Below are positions 7,807 to 15,175 of a stretch of 64,000 bases of DNA, one piece after another. The position numbers and the translations under genes are program-made. The stretch is from NCBI RefSeq assembly GCF_003751605.1, contig NZ_RJVJ01000004.1, positions 1-64,000 of the forward strand, in the 5' to 3' direction. The stretch's first letter is position 1. Each line of letters opens with the position of its first letter. The stretch comes from Kitasatospora cineracea (lineage in GTDB: Bacteria; Actinomycetota; Actinomycetes; Streptomycetales; Streptomycetaceae). The notes under the pieces were generated by a model that worked only from the letters and a program-made list of their open reading frames with translations, made no database searches and was not told where the DNA came from.

Positions 7807-8580
7807 CTAGGCGGCGACGAGCACGCGGGCGGGTGCGGACACCGTGTGGTCCACGGCGAAGCGGGCGCGCTTGGTCTCCTTGGACTCGATCAGGGCGGGT
7901 TCGAAGGCGGTGTAGGTGACGGTGGTCAGCGCGGCGCGTCGGCCGGCCTGGTGGACGCTGATGTCGGCGGCGAAGGAGAGCCGCTCGGGGTCGTCGGTCT
8001 CGGCCCGGAGGGTGAGGAACTCGACGGTGGCGTCGAGCGGGAAGAGGAAGTTCTCGAAGGCCGTGTTCATCGAGTCGATGACGTAGTAGTAGGAGCGGTC
8101 CGGGTAGCGGTTGGCGTAGTACCGCTCGCTGACCGCCAGGAACATCTGGCGGGCGGCCTCGACGGCGACCATGCCCTGGACGTGCTGGCCGGTCTGGTGG
8201 TCCAGCAGCAGCTCGTTGTCGGCGTGCAGCCGCAGGTCGGCGACGAACCGGCCCGCCTGCTCCTGGCGCAGGTCGGCTATCAGGGTGTTCTGGCTCTGGT
8301 GCTTGTGCACCTCCTGCCGGGGGGACAGCGCCGGGTGCGGGAAGTGGAACTCCAGCGACTCCTGCAGGCCGTGGCGGGCCGCCGTCTCCCGCAGCGCCGC
8401 CCACTCGGGGGCGGTGACGCCCTGGCCGGCCCGGACCAGCGTGTGCTCGCCGCCGGCCCGGACCGCGCCGAGCAGGGGGAGCTGCTCGCGGAACTGGGAG
8501 ACGGTGAACACCCCCTCGTGGACGGCGAATCCGGCGAAGCGGTCGCCGACGAGCAGGACGGTGCGGGACTGGGCCGACAT
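7807..8580 (-). CDS. Single-repeat AfsA-type hotdog protein
   Basis: This 257-residue protein contains one A-factor biosynthesis hotdog module. HKHQSQNTLIADLR leads into the strand pair, followed by ELLLDHQTGQHVQGMVAVEAARQ, the DH...QG...EAARQ signature of the AfsA family. Full AfsA enzymes have two such repeats and couple a beta-ketoacyl chain to dihydroxyacetone phosphate. Here the N-terminal 90 residues do not show the second repeat clearly. It is the first gene of a leftward operon with an alpha/beta-barrel protein, an unknown protein and KAS III. The operon promoter carries two copies of a TetR operator. It may act in an unfamiliar acyl-transfer reaction rather than classical butyrolactone synthesis. 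Confidence 0.7.
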   Translation of the reverse strand: MSAQSRTVLLVGDRFAGFAVHEGVFTVSQFREQLPLLGAVRAGGEHTLVRAGQGVTAPEWAALRETAARHGLQESLEFHFPHPALSPRQEVHKHQSQNTLIADLRQEQAGRFVADLRLHADNELLLDHQTGQHVQGMVAVEAARQMFLAVSERYYANRYPDRSYYYVIDSMNTAFENFLFPLDATVEFLTLRAETDDPERLSFAADISVHQAGRRAALTTVTYTAFEPALIESKETKRARFAVDHTVSAPARVLVAA

Positions 8581-8781
8581 GGTCTCTCCTTTGGGATGGC
8601 GGGCTCGGGCTGGGCAGGGGATCGGTACGGGGTGGCGGGCCGGGCCGGCGCGGTGCCGATCCCGCCGGTACGTGGGGCGGGAAGGGGGTCAACCGGCAGT
8701 GGGGAGCGCGGAGTTGGTGCGTTCCGTCCGGGCTGCGCCGTCCTGCTGGAAGAACGTTAGGACGGATCCCCCACCCGGCGC

Positions 8782-8820
8782 AACCATCTAGTTGGTTTTT
8801 CTTGAACCATCCAGTTGGTT
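8782..8820. promoter_or_regulatory. Tandem operators for the divergent TetR regulator
   Basis: Two 16-bp inverted repeats, AACCATCTAGTTGGTT (8782-8797) and AACCATCCAGTTGGTT (8805-8820), start 23 bases apart between the hotdog operon and the TetR gene. The first occurs again, reversed, at 9556-9571. They are probably bound by the protein encoded at 8844. Confidence 0.8.
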
Positions 8821-8843
8821 TTCCCATCGGCTAGCCTTCCCCC

Positions 8844-9449
8844 ATGACAGTGAGCGCCAAAGTCCAAGACACCCGCGACCGGCTGCTGGAGGCCGCCCAG
8901 GAGGAGTTCTCCGAGTTCGGCCTCGCCGGGGCCCGGGTGGACCGGATCGCCGAGCGGTCCGGGGTCAACAAGCAGCGGATCTACGCCCACTTCGGCAACA
9001 AGGAGGCGCTGTTCGGCGCCGTCCTGGGGCGGGTGTACGAGCACATGGGGAAGGAGGTCCCGATCCCCACCACCGAGGAGGGGCTGCGCAACTACGTCGG
9101 CGAGGTGTTCGACTACCACCGCCGCTCCGGCGACCTGGTCCGGCTGCTCGCCTGGGAGGGCCTGCTCTACCGCGACAAGCCCATCCCGAACGAGAAGGAG
9201 CGCGAGGAGTACTACACCTACAAGACCGCCGCCCTCTCGGTCGCGCTGGGGATCGACGACCCGACGGCCGCCGCCCGGGTGCTGATCGCCCTGATCGGCC
9301 TGGCGTCCTGGGTGTTCATCGTGCCGCAGCAGCGCCGGCTGATGCTCGGCCCGGACCACGACTCGGAGGCGAGCTGGGCGCTGCTGCGCGCCAACGTCAC
9401 CGCCAGCGGCCACACCGTCATCGACCTCGCCCTGCGCGGGATGGCCTGA
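8844..9449 (+). CDS. TetR-family repressor of the hotdog/KAS III operon
   Basis: The 201-residue protein has a TetR helix-turn-helix (IAERSGVNKQRIYAHFGNKEALF, about residues 30-55) and a variable ligand domain. It is transcribed away from the hotdog/KAS III operon. Two copies of AACCA-n5/6-TGGTT precede it and a third precedes the SDR gene at 9695, so it is likely to repress itself, the leftward operon and the SDR-tautomerase-exporter operon. Unlike the other TetR proteins in the window it lacks the GVTKGALYFHF pattern of butyrolactone receptors. The ligand is unknown; the pathway product or the exported compound is a natural candidate. Confidence 0.85.
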   Translation: MTVSAKVQDTRDRLLEAAQEEFSEFGLAGARVDRIAERSGVNKQRIYAHFGNKEALFGAVLGRVYEHMGKEVPIPTTEEGLRNYVGEVFDYHRRSGDLVRLLAWEGLLYRDKPIPNEKEREEYYTYKTAALSVALGIDDPTAAARVLIALIGLASWVFIVPQQRRLMLGPDHDSEASWALLRANVTASGHTVIDLALRGMA

Positions 9450-9479
9450 CGGCCCGTCAACCCGCCCACGCCGCACCCG

Positions 9480-9528
9480 AAGCCGCCCGGCGCACGCGCA
9501 TCCCCGATGCGCGCGCCGGGCGGCTTCT
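9480..9528. terminator. Hairpin terminator after the TetR gene
   Basis: Inverted repeat with arms AAGCCGCCCGGCG and CGCCGGGCGGCTT and an inner CGCGCAT/ATGCGCG stem, followed by TCTTCG, between the TetR stop and the SDR promoter. Confidence 0.75.
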
Positions 9529-9555
9529 TCGTGCGGGGCTGCCCCGCCCGCTGAA

Positions 9556-9571
9556 AACCAACTAGATGGTT
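9556..9571. promoter_or_regulatory. Third operator copy, upstream of the SDR operon
   Basis: AACCAACTAGATGGTT is the exact reverse complement of the site at 8782-8797. It lies about 125 bases before the SDR start and ties this operon to the TetR protein at 8844. Confidence 0.75.
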
Positions 9572-9694
9572 GCACCCGGTGCGGATCTCGGATAGCGTCG
9601 TCGTCATCGAGCCGCTCACGTCCCGATCGGGACGAACCCCCTTTGCCACAGGGCGAGTTGCGGCCTGTCCGAAACTCTCCCCAAGGATGCAGCG

Positions 9695-10498
9695 ATGACG
9701 TCTGACCGCCCCGCAGAGAACTCCCCGGTCGTCCTGGTCAGCGGTGCGACCGGCGGCATCGGCGGCGCCGTGGTCCAGGAGCTCGCCCGGACCGGGGCCA
9801 CCGTGGTCCTGCTCGGCCGGGACGCGGAGCGCCTGGAGCTCGCCCGCAAGGCCGTCACCGCGCGGATCCCCGGCCCCTACCGGCTGGTCACGCGGGTGGT
9901 GGACATCAACCGCGCCGACTCGGTCGACCGGGCGGTGGGCGAGCTCGCCGCCGAGCTGGGCCGGATCGACGCCCTGGTGCACGCCGCCGGCGACGGCCCG
10001 GTCGCCCCGCTGGCCGAGGCCACCGACGAGCTGTGGCAGACCACCTTCAACAGCAAGCTGATGGGCGCCGTCCGCCTCACCCGGGCGGTCGCCTCCCCCA
10101 TGGCGGCCCGGGGCCACGGCCGGATCGTCCTGGTCGGCGGCGCCTTCCGCAGCACCCCCGACCCGCTCTTCCCGGTCAACAGCACCGTCAACGCCGGCCT
10201 CGCCGCCTTCGCCAAGGCCGTCTCCGCCGACCTGGGCCGCCGCGGCATCCGGGTCAACGTGGTGGACCCGGGCGCGGTCGACACCGAGCTGTGGGCCCAG
10301 ACCGCCGAGGACCTGGCCACCCGGCTGGGCACCACCCCCGAGCAGGTCACCGGCCAGGTGGTCGCCCAGACCCCGCTCGGCGCACTGACCCGCCCCGGGG
10401 ACGTCGCCCAGCTGGTGGCCTTCCTGCTCTCCCCCGCGGCCTCCCGCATCACCGGCACCGCGGTCACCGTCGACGGCGGCGCCTGCCGCGCCCTGTGA
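9695..10498 (+). CDS. SDR-family protein with altered active site
   Basis: The 267-residue protein has the Rossmann motif VSGATGGIGG (about residues 15-24), NAG-equivalent VHAAGDG and a C-terminal TGTAVTVDGGA typical of short-chain dehydrogenases. The usual Tyr-x-x-x-Lys is absent: the aligned segment reads PVNSTVNAGLAAFAK, with Asn/Val in place of Tyr and Asn in place of Lys. It may therefore bind NAD(P) without normal reductase chemistry, or belong to an atypical SDR branch. It heads an operon with a tautomerase and an exporter, behind an operator of the TetR protein at 8844. The product probably acts on the same metabolite as the hotdog/KAS III operon. Confidence 0.8.
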   Translation: MTSDRPAENSPVVLVSGATGGIGGAVVQELARTGATVVLLGRDAERLELARKAVTARIPGPYRLVTRVVDINRADSVDRAVGELAAELGRIDALVHAAGDGPVAPLAEATDELWQTTFNSKLMGAVRLTRAVASPMAARGHGRIVLVGGAFRSTPDPLFPVNSTVNAGLAAFAKAVSADLGRRGIRVNVVDPGAVDTELWAQTAEDLATRLGTTPEQVTGQVVAQTPLGALTRPGDVAQLVAFLLSPAASRITGTAVTVDGGACRAL

Positions 10499-10568
10499 CC
10501 CGCGCGACCCGCCGCCGCCTCCGCCTCTGCCCGTCAACCCGTCCGAACCCGCCCGAAGGAGCCCCGCC

Positions 10569-10814
10569 ATGCCGATCCTGACCGTGACCACCTGGCCCAA
10601 CCAGACCGACGAGAAGTGCCTCGAGCTGATCGAGGAACTGACCGCCACGGTCAACCGGGTCACCGGCGCCCCGTTCGACAAGATCACCGTCTACATCCAG
10701 GAGATCGCGCAGAACCGCTGGGGCGAGGGCGGGGTGCTGGGCACCGACCCGCAGTTCGCCGAGCTCAGCCGCCGCCGCACCGGTCCGGCCGCCCCGGCCG
10801 GCGCCCGCGCGTAG
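10569..10814 (+). CDS. 4-oxalocrotonate tautomerase-like protein
   Basis: The 81-residue protein begins MPILTVTTWP, so removal of Met would expose the catalytic Pro-1 of the tautomerase superfamily. The middle (TGAPFDKITVYIQEI, then NRWGEGGVL) matches the second strand and the loop of small 4-OT subunits. These form oligomers and shift protons between keto and enol forms. About 15 extra C-terminal residues are Ala/Pro-rich. It lies between the SDR and the exporter with 70- and 46-base gaps. In this context it may isomerise an enolic or lactone intermediate; the substrate is not known. Confidence 0.82.
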   Translation: MPILTVTTWPNQTDEKCLELIEELTATVNRVTGAPFDKITVYIQEIAQNRWGEGGVLGTDPQFAELSRRRTGPAAPAGARA

Positions 10815-10860
10815 CACCGCGCCTCCCCCCTTCTTCCGCCCCGCCCCAAGGAGTGTTCCG

Positions 10861-12285
10861 ATGGCCCTGACCATCTCGCGGAATGCGCCGGCCTCCGCCC
10901 GCGCCGAGTCCGCCCCGCCGGAGAACGAACGCCGCACCTCACCGAACATCGTGCTGGCGGCCGCCCTGCTGAGCTTCTTCGTCATCTCGCTGGACGGCTC
11001 GGTCGTCAACGTCGCCCTGCCGGCCATCGCGCACAGCCTGCGCGGCGGCATGACCTCCCTGCAGTGGGTGGTGGACGGCTACACCCTGATGTTCGCGGCC
11101 CTGATGCTGTCGGCCGGCGCCCTGTCGGACCGGATCGGCGCCAACCGGGCCTACGCGGTCGGGCTCGGCGCCTTCACCCTGGCCTCGGCGGCCTGCGGGC
11201 TCGCCCCCGGCCTCGGCGCCCTGATCGGCGCCCGGATGGTGCAGGGCGCGGCGGCGGCCATCATGGTCCCGACCTCGCTGGCACTGATCCGCCAGACGTA
11301 CACCGACCCGGGCAAGCGGGCCCGGGCGGTGGCCATCTGGACGGCGGCGGGCGCGGTCGCGGTGGCGATCGGCCCGGTGGTCGGCGGCGCGCTGACCACG
11401 GCGCTGAACTGGCAGTCGATCTTCTTCCTCAACCTCCCGGTGGGCGCGGTCGGCCTGGCCCTGCTCGCCCGCATCCCGCGCTCCCCGCGCCGGGCCGCAC
11501 CGCTCGACCTGTTCGGGCAGCTGTCCGTGGTGGTCGGCCTGGCGAGCCTGACCTACGCCGTGATCGAGGGCGGCCGCCGCGGGTTCGGCTCGACCGAGAT
11601 CGTGGGCACCCTGGTCGTGGCCGCCGCGGCCCTGGCGCTGTTCCTGGTCGTCCAGGCCCGCCGGTCGCAGCCGATGGTCCCGCTGGGGCTCTTCCGCTCC
11701 CGGACGGTGGTGGTGTGCATCGCGGCCGGGTTCGCGCTCAACGCGGTGTTCTACGGCGTGATCTTCCTGTTCGGCCTGTACTTCCAGCAGGTGCGGGGCG
11801 CGTCCGCGGTCGGCGCCGGGGCGATGTTCGTGCCGATGTGCGGCCTGATCGCCGTGGTGAACATGGCCAGCGTGAAGCTCTCGGCCCGCACCGGGCCCCG
11901 GGTGCCGATGGTGCTCGGCCAGCTGATCATGGGGGCCGGCGCGCTGGTGCTGCTGGCCGTCGGCCCGCACACCCCGATGCTCGTCCCGGTCCTGCTGCTG
12001 GTCCCGGTGGGCATCGGCGGCGGCCTGGCGGTGCCCTCGCTGACCGCCGTCCTGCTGGAGAGCGTCGCCGCGGAGTGGGCGGGCACGGCCGCCGCCGTCC
12101 TCAACACCTGCCGGCAGGTCGGCGGCTGCCTGGCGATCGCGGTCTTCGGCGCGCTGATCGCCGAGCGGGCCTCCTTCCAGCACGGTCTGACGGTCAGCCT
12201 GATCGCCTCCGGCGCGATGCTCGCGGCGACGGCCACCGCGACCCTGCTGCTGCTGCCGAAGCTCGCCCACAAGAACGGCGGCTGA
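10861..12285 (+). CDS. MFS exporter, DHA2 (14-TMS) family
   Basis: The 474-residue protein has the DHA2 drug-efflux layout. A cytoplasmic N-terminus leads to LDGSVVNVALPAI in TM1, then LQWVVDGYTLMFAALMLSAGALSDR across TM2 and the A-loop. There are about 14 hydrophobic segments, ending in a short charged tail. Such proteins exchange protons for drugs or metabolites across the cytoplasmic membrane. It is the last gene of the SDR-tautomerase operon under the TetR protein at 8844, so it probably exports that pathway's product or confers resistance. A second DHA2 exporter is encoded at 44716-46236. Confidence 0.88.
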   Translation: MALTISRNAPASARAESAPPENERRTSPNIVLAAALLSFFVISLDGSVVNVALPAIAHSLRGGMTSLQWVVDGYTLMFAALMLSAGALSDRIGANRAYAVGLGAFTLASAACGLAPGLGALIGARMVQGAAAAIMVPTSLALIRQTYTDPGKRARAVAIWTAAGAVAVAIGPVVGGALTTALNWQSIFFLNLPVGAVGLALLARIPRSPRRAAPLDLFGQLSVVVGLASLTYAVIEGGRRGFGSTEIVGTLVVAAAALALFLVVQARRSQPMVPLGLFRSRTVVVCIAAGFALNAVFYGVIFLFGLYFQQVRGASAVGAGAMFVPMCGLIAVVNMASVKLSARTGPRVPMVLGQLIMGAGALVLLAVGPHTPMLVPVLLLVPVGIGGGLAVPSLTAVLLESVAAEWAGTAAAVLNTCRQVGGCLAIAVFGALIAERASFQHGLTVSLIASGAMLAATATATLLLLPKLAHKNGG

Positions 12286-12341
12286 GGCTCCCTCCCGGCC
12301 CCCCGGGGCCGGCCGAGGGCCGCTCGAGGGCCTCTTCCCCG

Positions 12342-12376
12342 CCCGGCGCCCCGCATCCGCGATGCGGGGCGCCGGG
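12342..12376. terminator. Hairpin terminator after the exporter
   Basis: Arms CCCGGCGCCCCGCATC and GATGCGGGGCGCCGGG around a 3-base loop, directly downstream of the exporter. Confidence 0.8.
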
Positions 12377-12438
12377 GGCTGTCCCCGGCCCCCCTGGGGC
12401 TTCCCCCGACCCCCTTCGATGTGACGCCGGTCACAGCA

Positions 12439-12466
12439 CAATAATACCTTCGTGAAGGTATTATTG
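12439..12466. promoter_or_regulatory. 28-bp palindromic receptor operator
   Basis: Perfect 13-bp arms, CAATAATACCTTC and its complement, around GT. A further short palindrome, GCTTCGTGAAGC, follows at 12466-12477. It shares the CCTTC-nn-GAAGG core with 3951-3980 and 14522-14549 and lies upstream of the small frame at 12479 and the MerR gene at 12801. Confidence 0.8.
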
Positions 12467-12478
12467 CTTCGTGAAGCG

Positions 12479-12682
12479 ATGGAGGATCAGCAGATGACCG
12501 CGCTCGCCCTGCGGGAGAAGGTCCGCGCCTACAACCGGCGCGCCGAACTCGCCCGGAGCCGGCCCCGTCCGGCCCGGGAGACCGGCCCGGACGAGGCACC
12601 CCCGCCCCACTCGGGGGGCCGGCCCGCCGACCGGGGCGAGCAGCCCGGTCCGAAGCTCCCTGCACCGCCGCACACCCGGTAG
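12479..12682 (+). CDS. Possible small protein behind the receptor operator
   Basis: A 67-codon frame begins MEDQQMTALALREKVRAYNRRAEL. The first 25 residues look like an amphipathic helix and the rest is Pro/Arg-rich low complexity. No clear ribosome binding site is seen other than GAAG in the operator. It begins two bases after the palindrome cluster, which is the main reason to list it. It could equally be untranslated leader of the MerR transcript. Confidence 0.25.
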   Translation: MEDQQMTALALREKVRAYNRRAELARSRPRPARETGPDEAPPPHSGGRPADRGEQPGPKLPAPPHTR

Positions 12683-12800
12683 CCCCGCCCCCCACGGCGG
12701 GACACCCGCGGCAGGCCCGGCAGTCCGCCCCCCACGGCGGACGCCGCGGCCGCCCCCGCACCGACCACGCCCATGCCGTCCGCTTCGAAGGGCCACCACC

Positions 12801-13232
12801 TTGTCTGCGTCCGTATCCGCCTCCGCCTCCCCGCCCCGCGCCGAGACCTTCTCCGTCACCGAGGTCGAGCGCATCAGCGGACTGTCGACCGACGACCTGC
12901 TCTGGTACGAGGAGCTGGGCCTGATCGACTCCGTCTCGCGCGAACCGGGCGGGCAGCGCATCTACTCCGCCTCCAACCTCCGCTGGCTGGAGTTCCTCAA
13001 CCGGCTGCGCTCCACCGGCATGCCGGTGGAGGAGATGGGCCGCTACGTCGAACTGGCCCAGGAGGGGGAGCACACGGTCGCCGAGCGCCGTGACCTGCTG
13101 GCCGTCCACCGCCGCCGGGTGGCCGCCCACGTGGAGGAGCTCACCGCCACCGTCCACTACCTGGACTGGCAGATCGACTTCTACGACAAGAAGAGGACCG
13201 CGCTGAGCGGCGGCTCGCCCGGGTCGGCCTGA
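12801..13232 (+). CDS. MerR-family transcriptional regulator
   Basis: The 143-residue protein opens with a Ser/Ala-rich stretch, then the MerR winged helix: FSVTEVERISGLSTDDLLWYEELGLI, followed by GGQRIYSASNLRWLEFLNRLRSTGMPVEEM. It ends in a long coiled-coil dimerisation helix near residues 95-130. The start is probably TTG 12801 with GAAGGG eight bases upstream. A later start is possible because the first 15 residues are not conserved in the family. No cysteine metal-binding loop is present. It is the first sizeable gene after the 28-bp palindrome, so it is likely to belong to the receptor regulon. Its target is unknown. Confidence 0.82.
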   Translation: MSASVSASASPPRAETFSVTEVERISGLSTDDLLWYEELGLIDSVSREPGGQRIYSASNLRWLEFLNRLRSTGMPVEEMGRYVELAQEGEHTVAERRDLLAVHRRRVAAHVEELTATVHYLDWQIDFYDKKRTALSGGSPGSA

Positions 13233-13239
13233 CCCGGCG

Positions 13240-13312
13240 CCGGAGGGCGGCGCGCCGAAGGGCCGCCCTCCGGTGCGGTCGGGCCCGGGCGCACCCCGGG
13301 GGTCCGACCGCA
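13240..13312. terminator. Two consecutive hairpins between convergent genes
   Basis: CCGGAGGGCGGC pairs with GCCGCCCTCCGG (13240-13273). GTGCGGTCGG pairs with CCGACCGCAC just after it (about 13273-13312). They separate the MerR gene from the convergent flavoenzyme gene. Confidence 0.7.
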
Positions 13313-13347
13313 CCGGGGGACGGCCCCCGGGCGCCTTGGCCGGCCCG

Positions 13348-14520
13348 CTAGCCGGCCTCGGGGCCCAGCACCGCGGCCGCGTAGGCGTCGGCGGCCGGCT
13401 GCGGGCGCAGCGCTCCGTGCGAGGCCACGGTGCGCACGTCGCGCCACAGCCGCTGCAGTTCGCCGGCCTCCGGGCCGGTGTCCGGGCCGCCGGTGCGCAC
13501 CAGCCGTCCCACCGCGGTGACCAGCAGGTCGACCGTGGCGACGGCGTCGCGCCGGTTGCGGGCGACCAGGTGCTCGGTGACCGGGTCGGTGTCGGCCCGG
13601 CGGGCGGCGTCGGCCAGCAGCAGGCGGGCCGCGTCGGCCTCGGCCGAGGAGCGGGCCAGGGTCAGGTGCACGGCGCCGGCCTCGCGGTGCGGTGCGGCCC
13701 CGGCCCACTGCGACCACAGCCGCAGGGCGCGGCGGGCCGCGCCGAGCGCGGGGGCGGCGAGCAGCAGGCCGCCGGCCAGCTGGGCGGGGGCCGCGTGGCA
13801 GCGGGCGGCGGCGTCGCGCCGTCCGGCCAGCATGTCCGCGAGCAGGAAGGAGCGGTGCGGTGGGACCAGGACGGAGTCGGCCAGGACGCTGTTGCTCCCG
13901 GTGCCGCGCAGCCCGTCGGCGTCCCAGGTCTGCCGGGTGGCGAAGTCGCCGGCCGGGAGTGCGAGGACCCGGGCCCGCGGGCCGGAGCCGGACGGTTCCC
14001 AGGCGGCCAGCAGGACCCAGTCGGCGAAGTCCACGCCGCTGGCGTAGCGCCACTGCCCGCTCAGCCGCCAGCCCCCGGCCGGGAGCGGTTCGGCGGTGCC
14101 GGCCGGGGGCGAGATCGCCGCGGCGATCCGGACGTCGGGCGTCGCGCCCCACAGCTCCTGCTGCCCCCGGGCGGGGAGGAAGGCCGCGAACCGGCCGTGG
14201 GCGGCCAGCAGGGCCGCGCACCAGGCCGCGGAGGGGCAGCCGTCCTCGGCCAGGGCGGCGGCCCGGTGGACCAGGTCGGCGAAGCCTCCTTCGGTGCCGC
14301 CCCAGCGCCGGGGCACGAAGTGCCGGGCGAACCCGGCGGCGACCAGGGCGTCGAAGGTGTGCCCGGCCAGGCGGCGCTCCTGGTCGGCGCGGTCGGCGTC
14401 CCGGGCGGCGATCGTCGCGGCGCGCGCGGCGGCGTCGCCCAGCGTGGCGGTGTCGCCCAGCGTGGCGGCGCCGTCGAATGCGGCGGTCGCGGCAGTGTCG
14501 TCGAGCAGTGCACGGGGCAT
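13348..14520 (-). CDS. Acyl-CoA-dehydrogenase-fold flavin monooxygenase or oxidase
   Basis: The 390-residue protein has an acyl-CoA dehydrogenase fold. The N-terminal helical domain includes GFARHFVPRRWGGTEGGFADL, the middle beta-domain includes GGWRLSGQWRYASGVDFADW, and the C-terminal helical domain contains LQRLWRDVRTVASHGALRP. That last motif is typical of the Acyl-CoA_dh_2 type found in FMNH2-dependent group D hydroxylases (HsaA, ActVA-ORF5) rather than true dehydrogenases. Its translation start lies directly beside a receptor palindrome whose GAAGGA serves as ribosome binding site. Acyl-CoA oxidase relatives take part in avenolide-type butenolide signal synthesis, so a signal-tailoring role is plausible. 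Polyketide hydroxylation is the alternative. A partner flavin reductase is not visible. Confidence 0.75.
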   Translation of the reverse strand: MPRALLDDTAATAAFDGAATLGDTATLGDAAARAATIAARDADRADQERRLAGHTFDALVAAGFARHFVPRRWGGTEGGFADLVHRAAALAEDGCPSAAWCAALLAAHGRFAAFLPARGQQELWGATPDVRIAAAISPPAGTAEPLPAGGWRLSGQWRYASGVDFADWVLLAAWEPSGSGPRARVLALPAGDFATRQTWDADGLRGTGSNSVLADSVLVPPHRSFLLADMLAGRRDAAARCHAAPAQLAGGLLLAAPALGAARRALRLWSQWAGAAPHREAGAVHLTLARSSAEADAARLLLADAARRADTDPVTEHLVARNRRDAVATVDLLVTAVGRLVRTGGPDTGPEAGELQRLWRDVRTVASHGALRPQPAADAYAAAVLGPEAG

Positions 14521-14521
14521 T

Positions 14522-14549
14522 CTATAATTCCTTCACGAAGGTATCTTTA
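14522..14549. promoter_or_regulatory. Receptor operator overlapping a ribosome binding site
   Basis: A palindrome with core CCTTC-AC-GAAGG and imperfect AT-rich arms lies between the flavoenzyme (starting at 14520 leftward) and the TetR gene (14591 rightward). On the minus strand its GAAGGA is placed as ribosome binding site eight bases before the ATG. A bound repressor would block both divergent units. Confidence 0.75.
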
Positions 14550-14590
14550 GTGGAGGCTTCCACCACGACGTCGAACCAGGAGAATCCGGG

Positions 14591-15175
14591 ATGAACGGGA
14601 CGAACAAGAAGCAGGCGCGATCGCAGCGGACCTACCAGCTGGCGCTGGAGTCGGCCGCCGTCGAATTCGCCCGCTACGGCTTCGCGGACGCCAGCCTGCT
14701 GCGGATGGCCGACCGGATGAACCTCACCAAGGGCGCGCTCTACGGCCACTTCCGGTCCAAGGAGGAGATCGCCTCGTCACTGGTGGCCCTGCTGGACGGC
14801 GTCCTGGAGAACCTGGCCGCCCGGTCGGCCCCGGCCGGCGGCGTCCGGGAACTGCGCCTGCTCAGCGGGTCGGTGGCGGACGCGATCGAGTCGGACGTGC
14901 GGATCAGCGCGGCGCTGCGGCTGGCCTTCGACGGGGCGCAGCGCAGCGAGGACACGCCCGAGTTCCTCACCTCGCTGCGCCGGCACGCGCTGGAGCTGCT
15001 GAGCGCCTCGGAGGAACCGGACGAGCGCACCCGGGTGCTGGCCGACCTGCTCATCGTCGTGCTGGTCGGCGCCTACTACACCGCGCCCGCCCCCGAACGG
15101 GCCGGGATGTCAGCACGCGTTCAGGACATGTGGGACCTGCTGGCGCCCGCCCCGCAGCTCCCGGTGGACGGATAG
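14591..15175 (+). CDS. TetR-family regulator, ArpA-receptor-like
   Basis: The 194-residue protein has a TetR DNA-binding domain with MADRMNLTKGALYGHFRSKEEIASSL (about residues 35-60), close to the TKGALY-HF-SKEE pattern of gamma-butyrolactone receptors, and an all-helical ligand domain. It is divergent from the flavoenzyme across a receptor palindrome and convergent with the AfsA homologue, overlapping it by 66 bases. The combination of receptor-like regulator, palindrome and AfsA gene is the usual unit of butyrolactone signalling in Streptomyces. Whether it is a true receptor or a pseudo-receptor that binds antibiotics cannot be told from sequence. Confidence 0.82.
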   Translation: MNGTNKKQARSQRTYQLALESAAVEFARYGFADASLLRMADRMNLTKGALYGHFRSKEEIASSLVALLDGVLENLAARSAPAGGVRELRLLSGSVADAIESDVRISAALRLAFDGAQRSEDTPEFLTSLRRHALELLSASEEPDERTRVLADLLIVVLVGAYYTAPAPERAGMSARVQDMWDLLAPAPQLPVDG

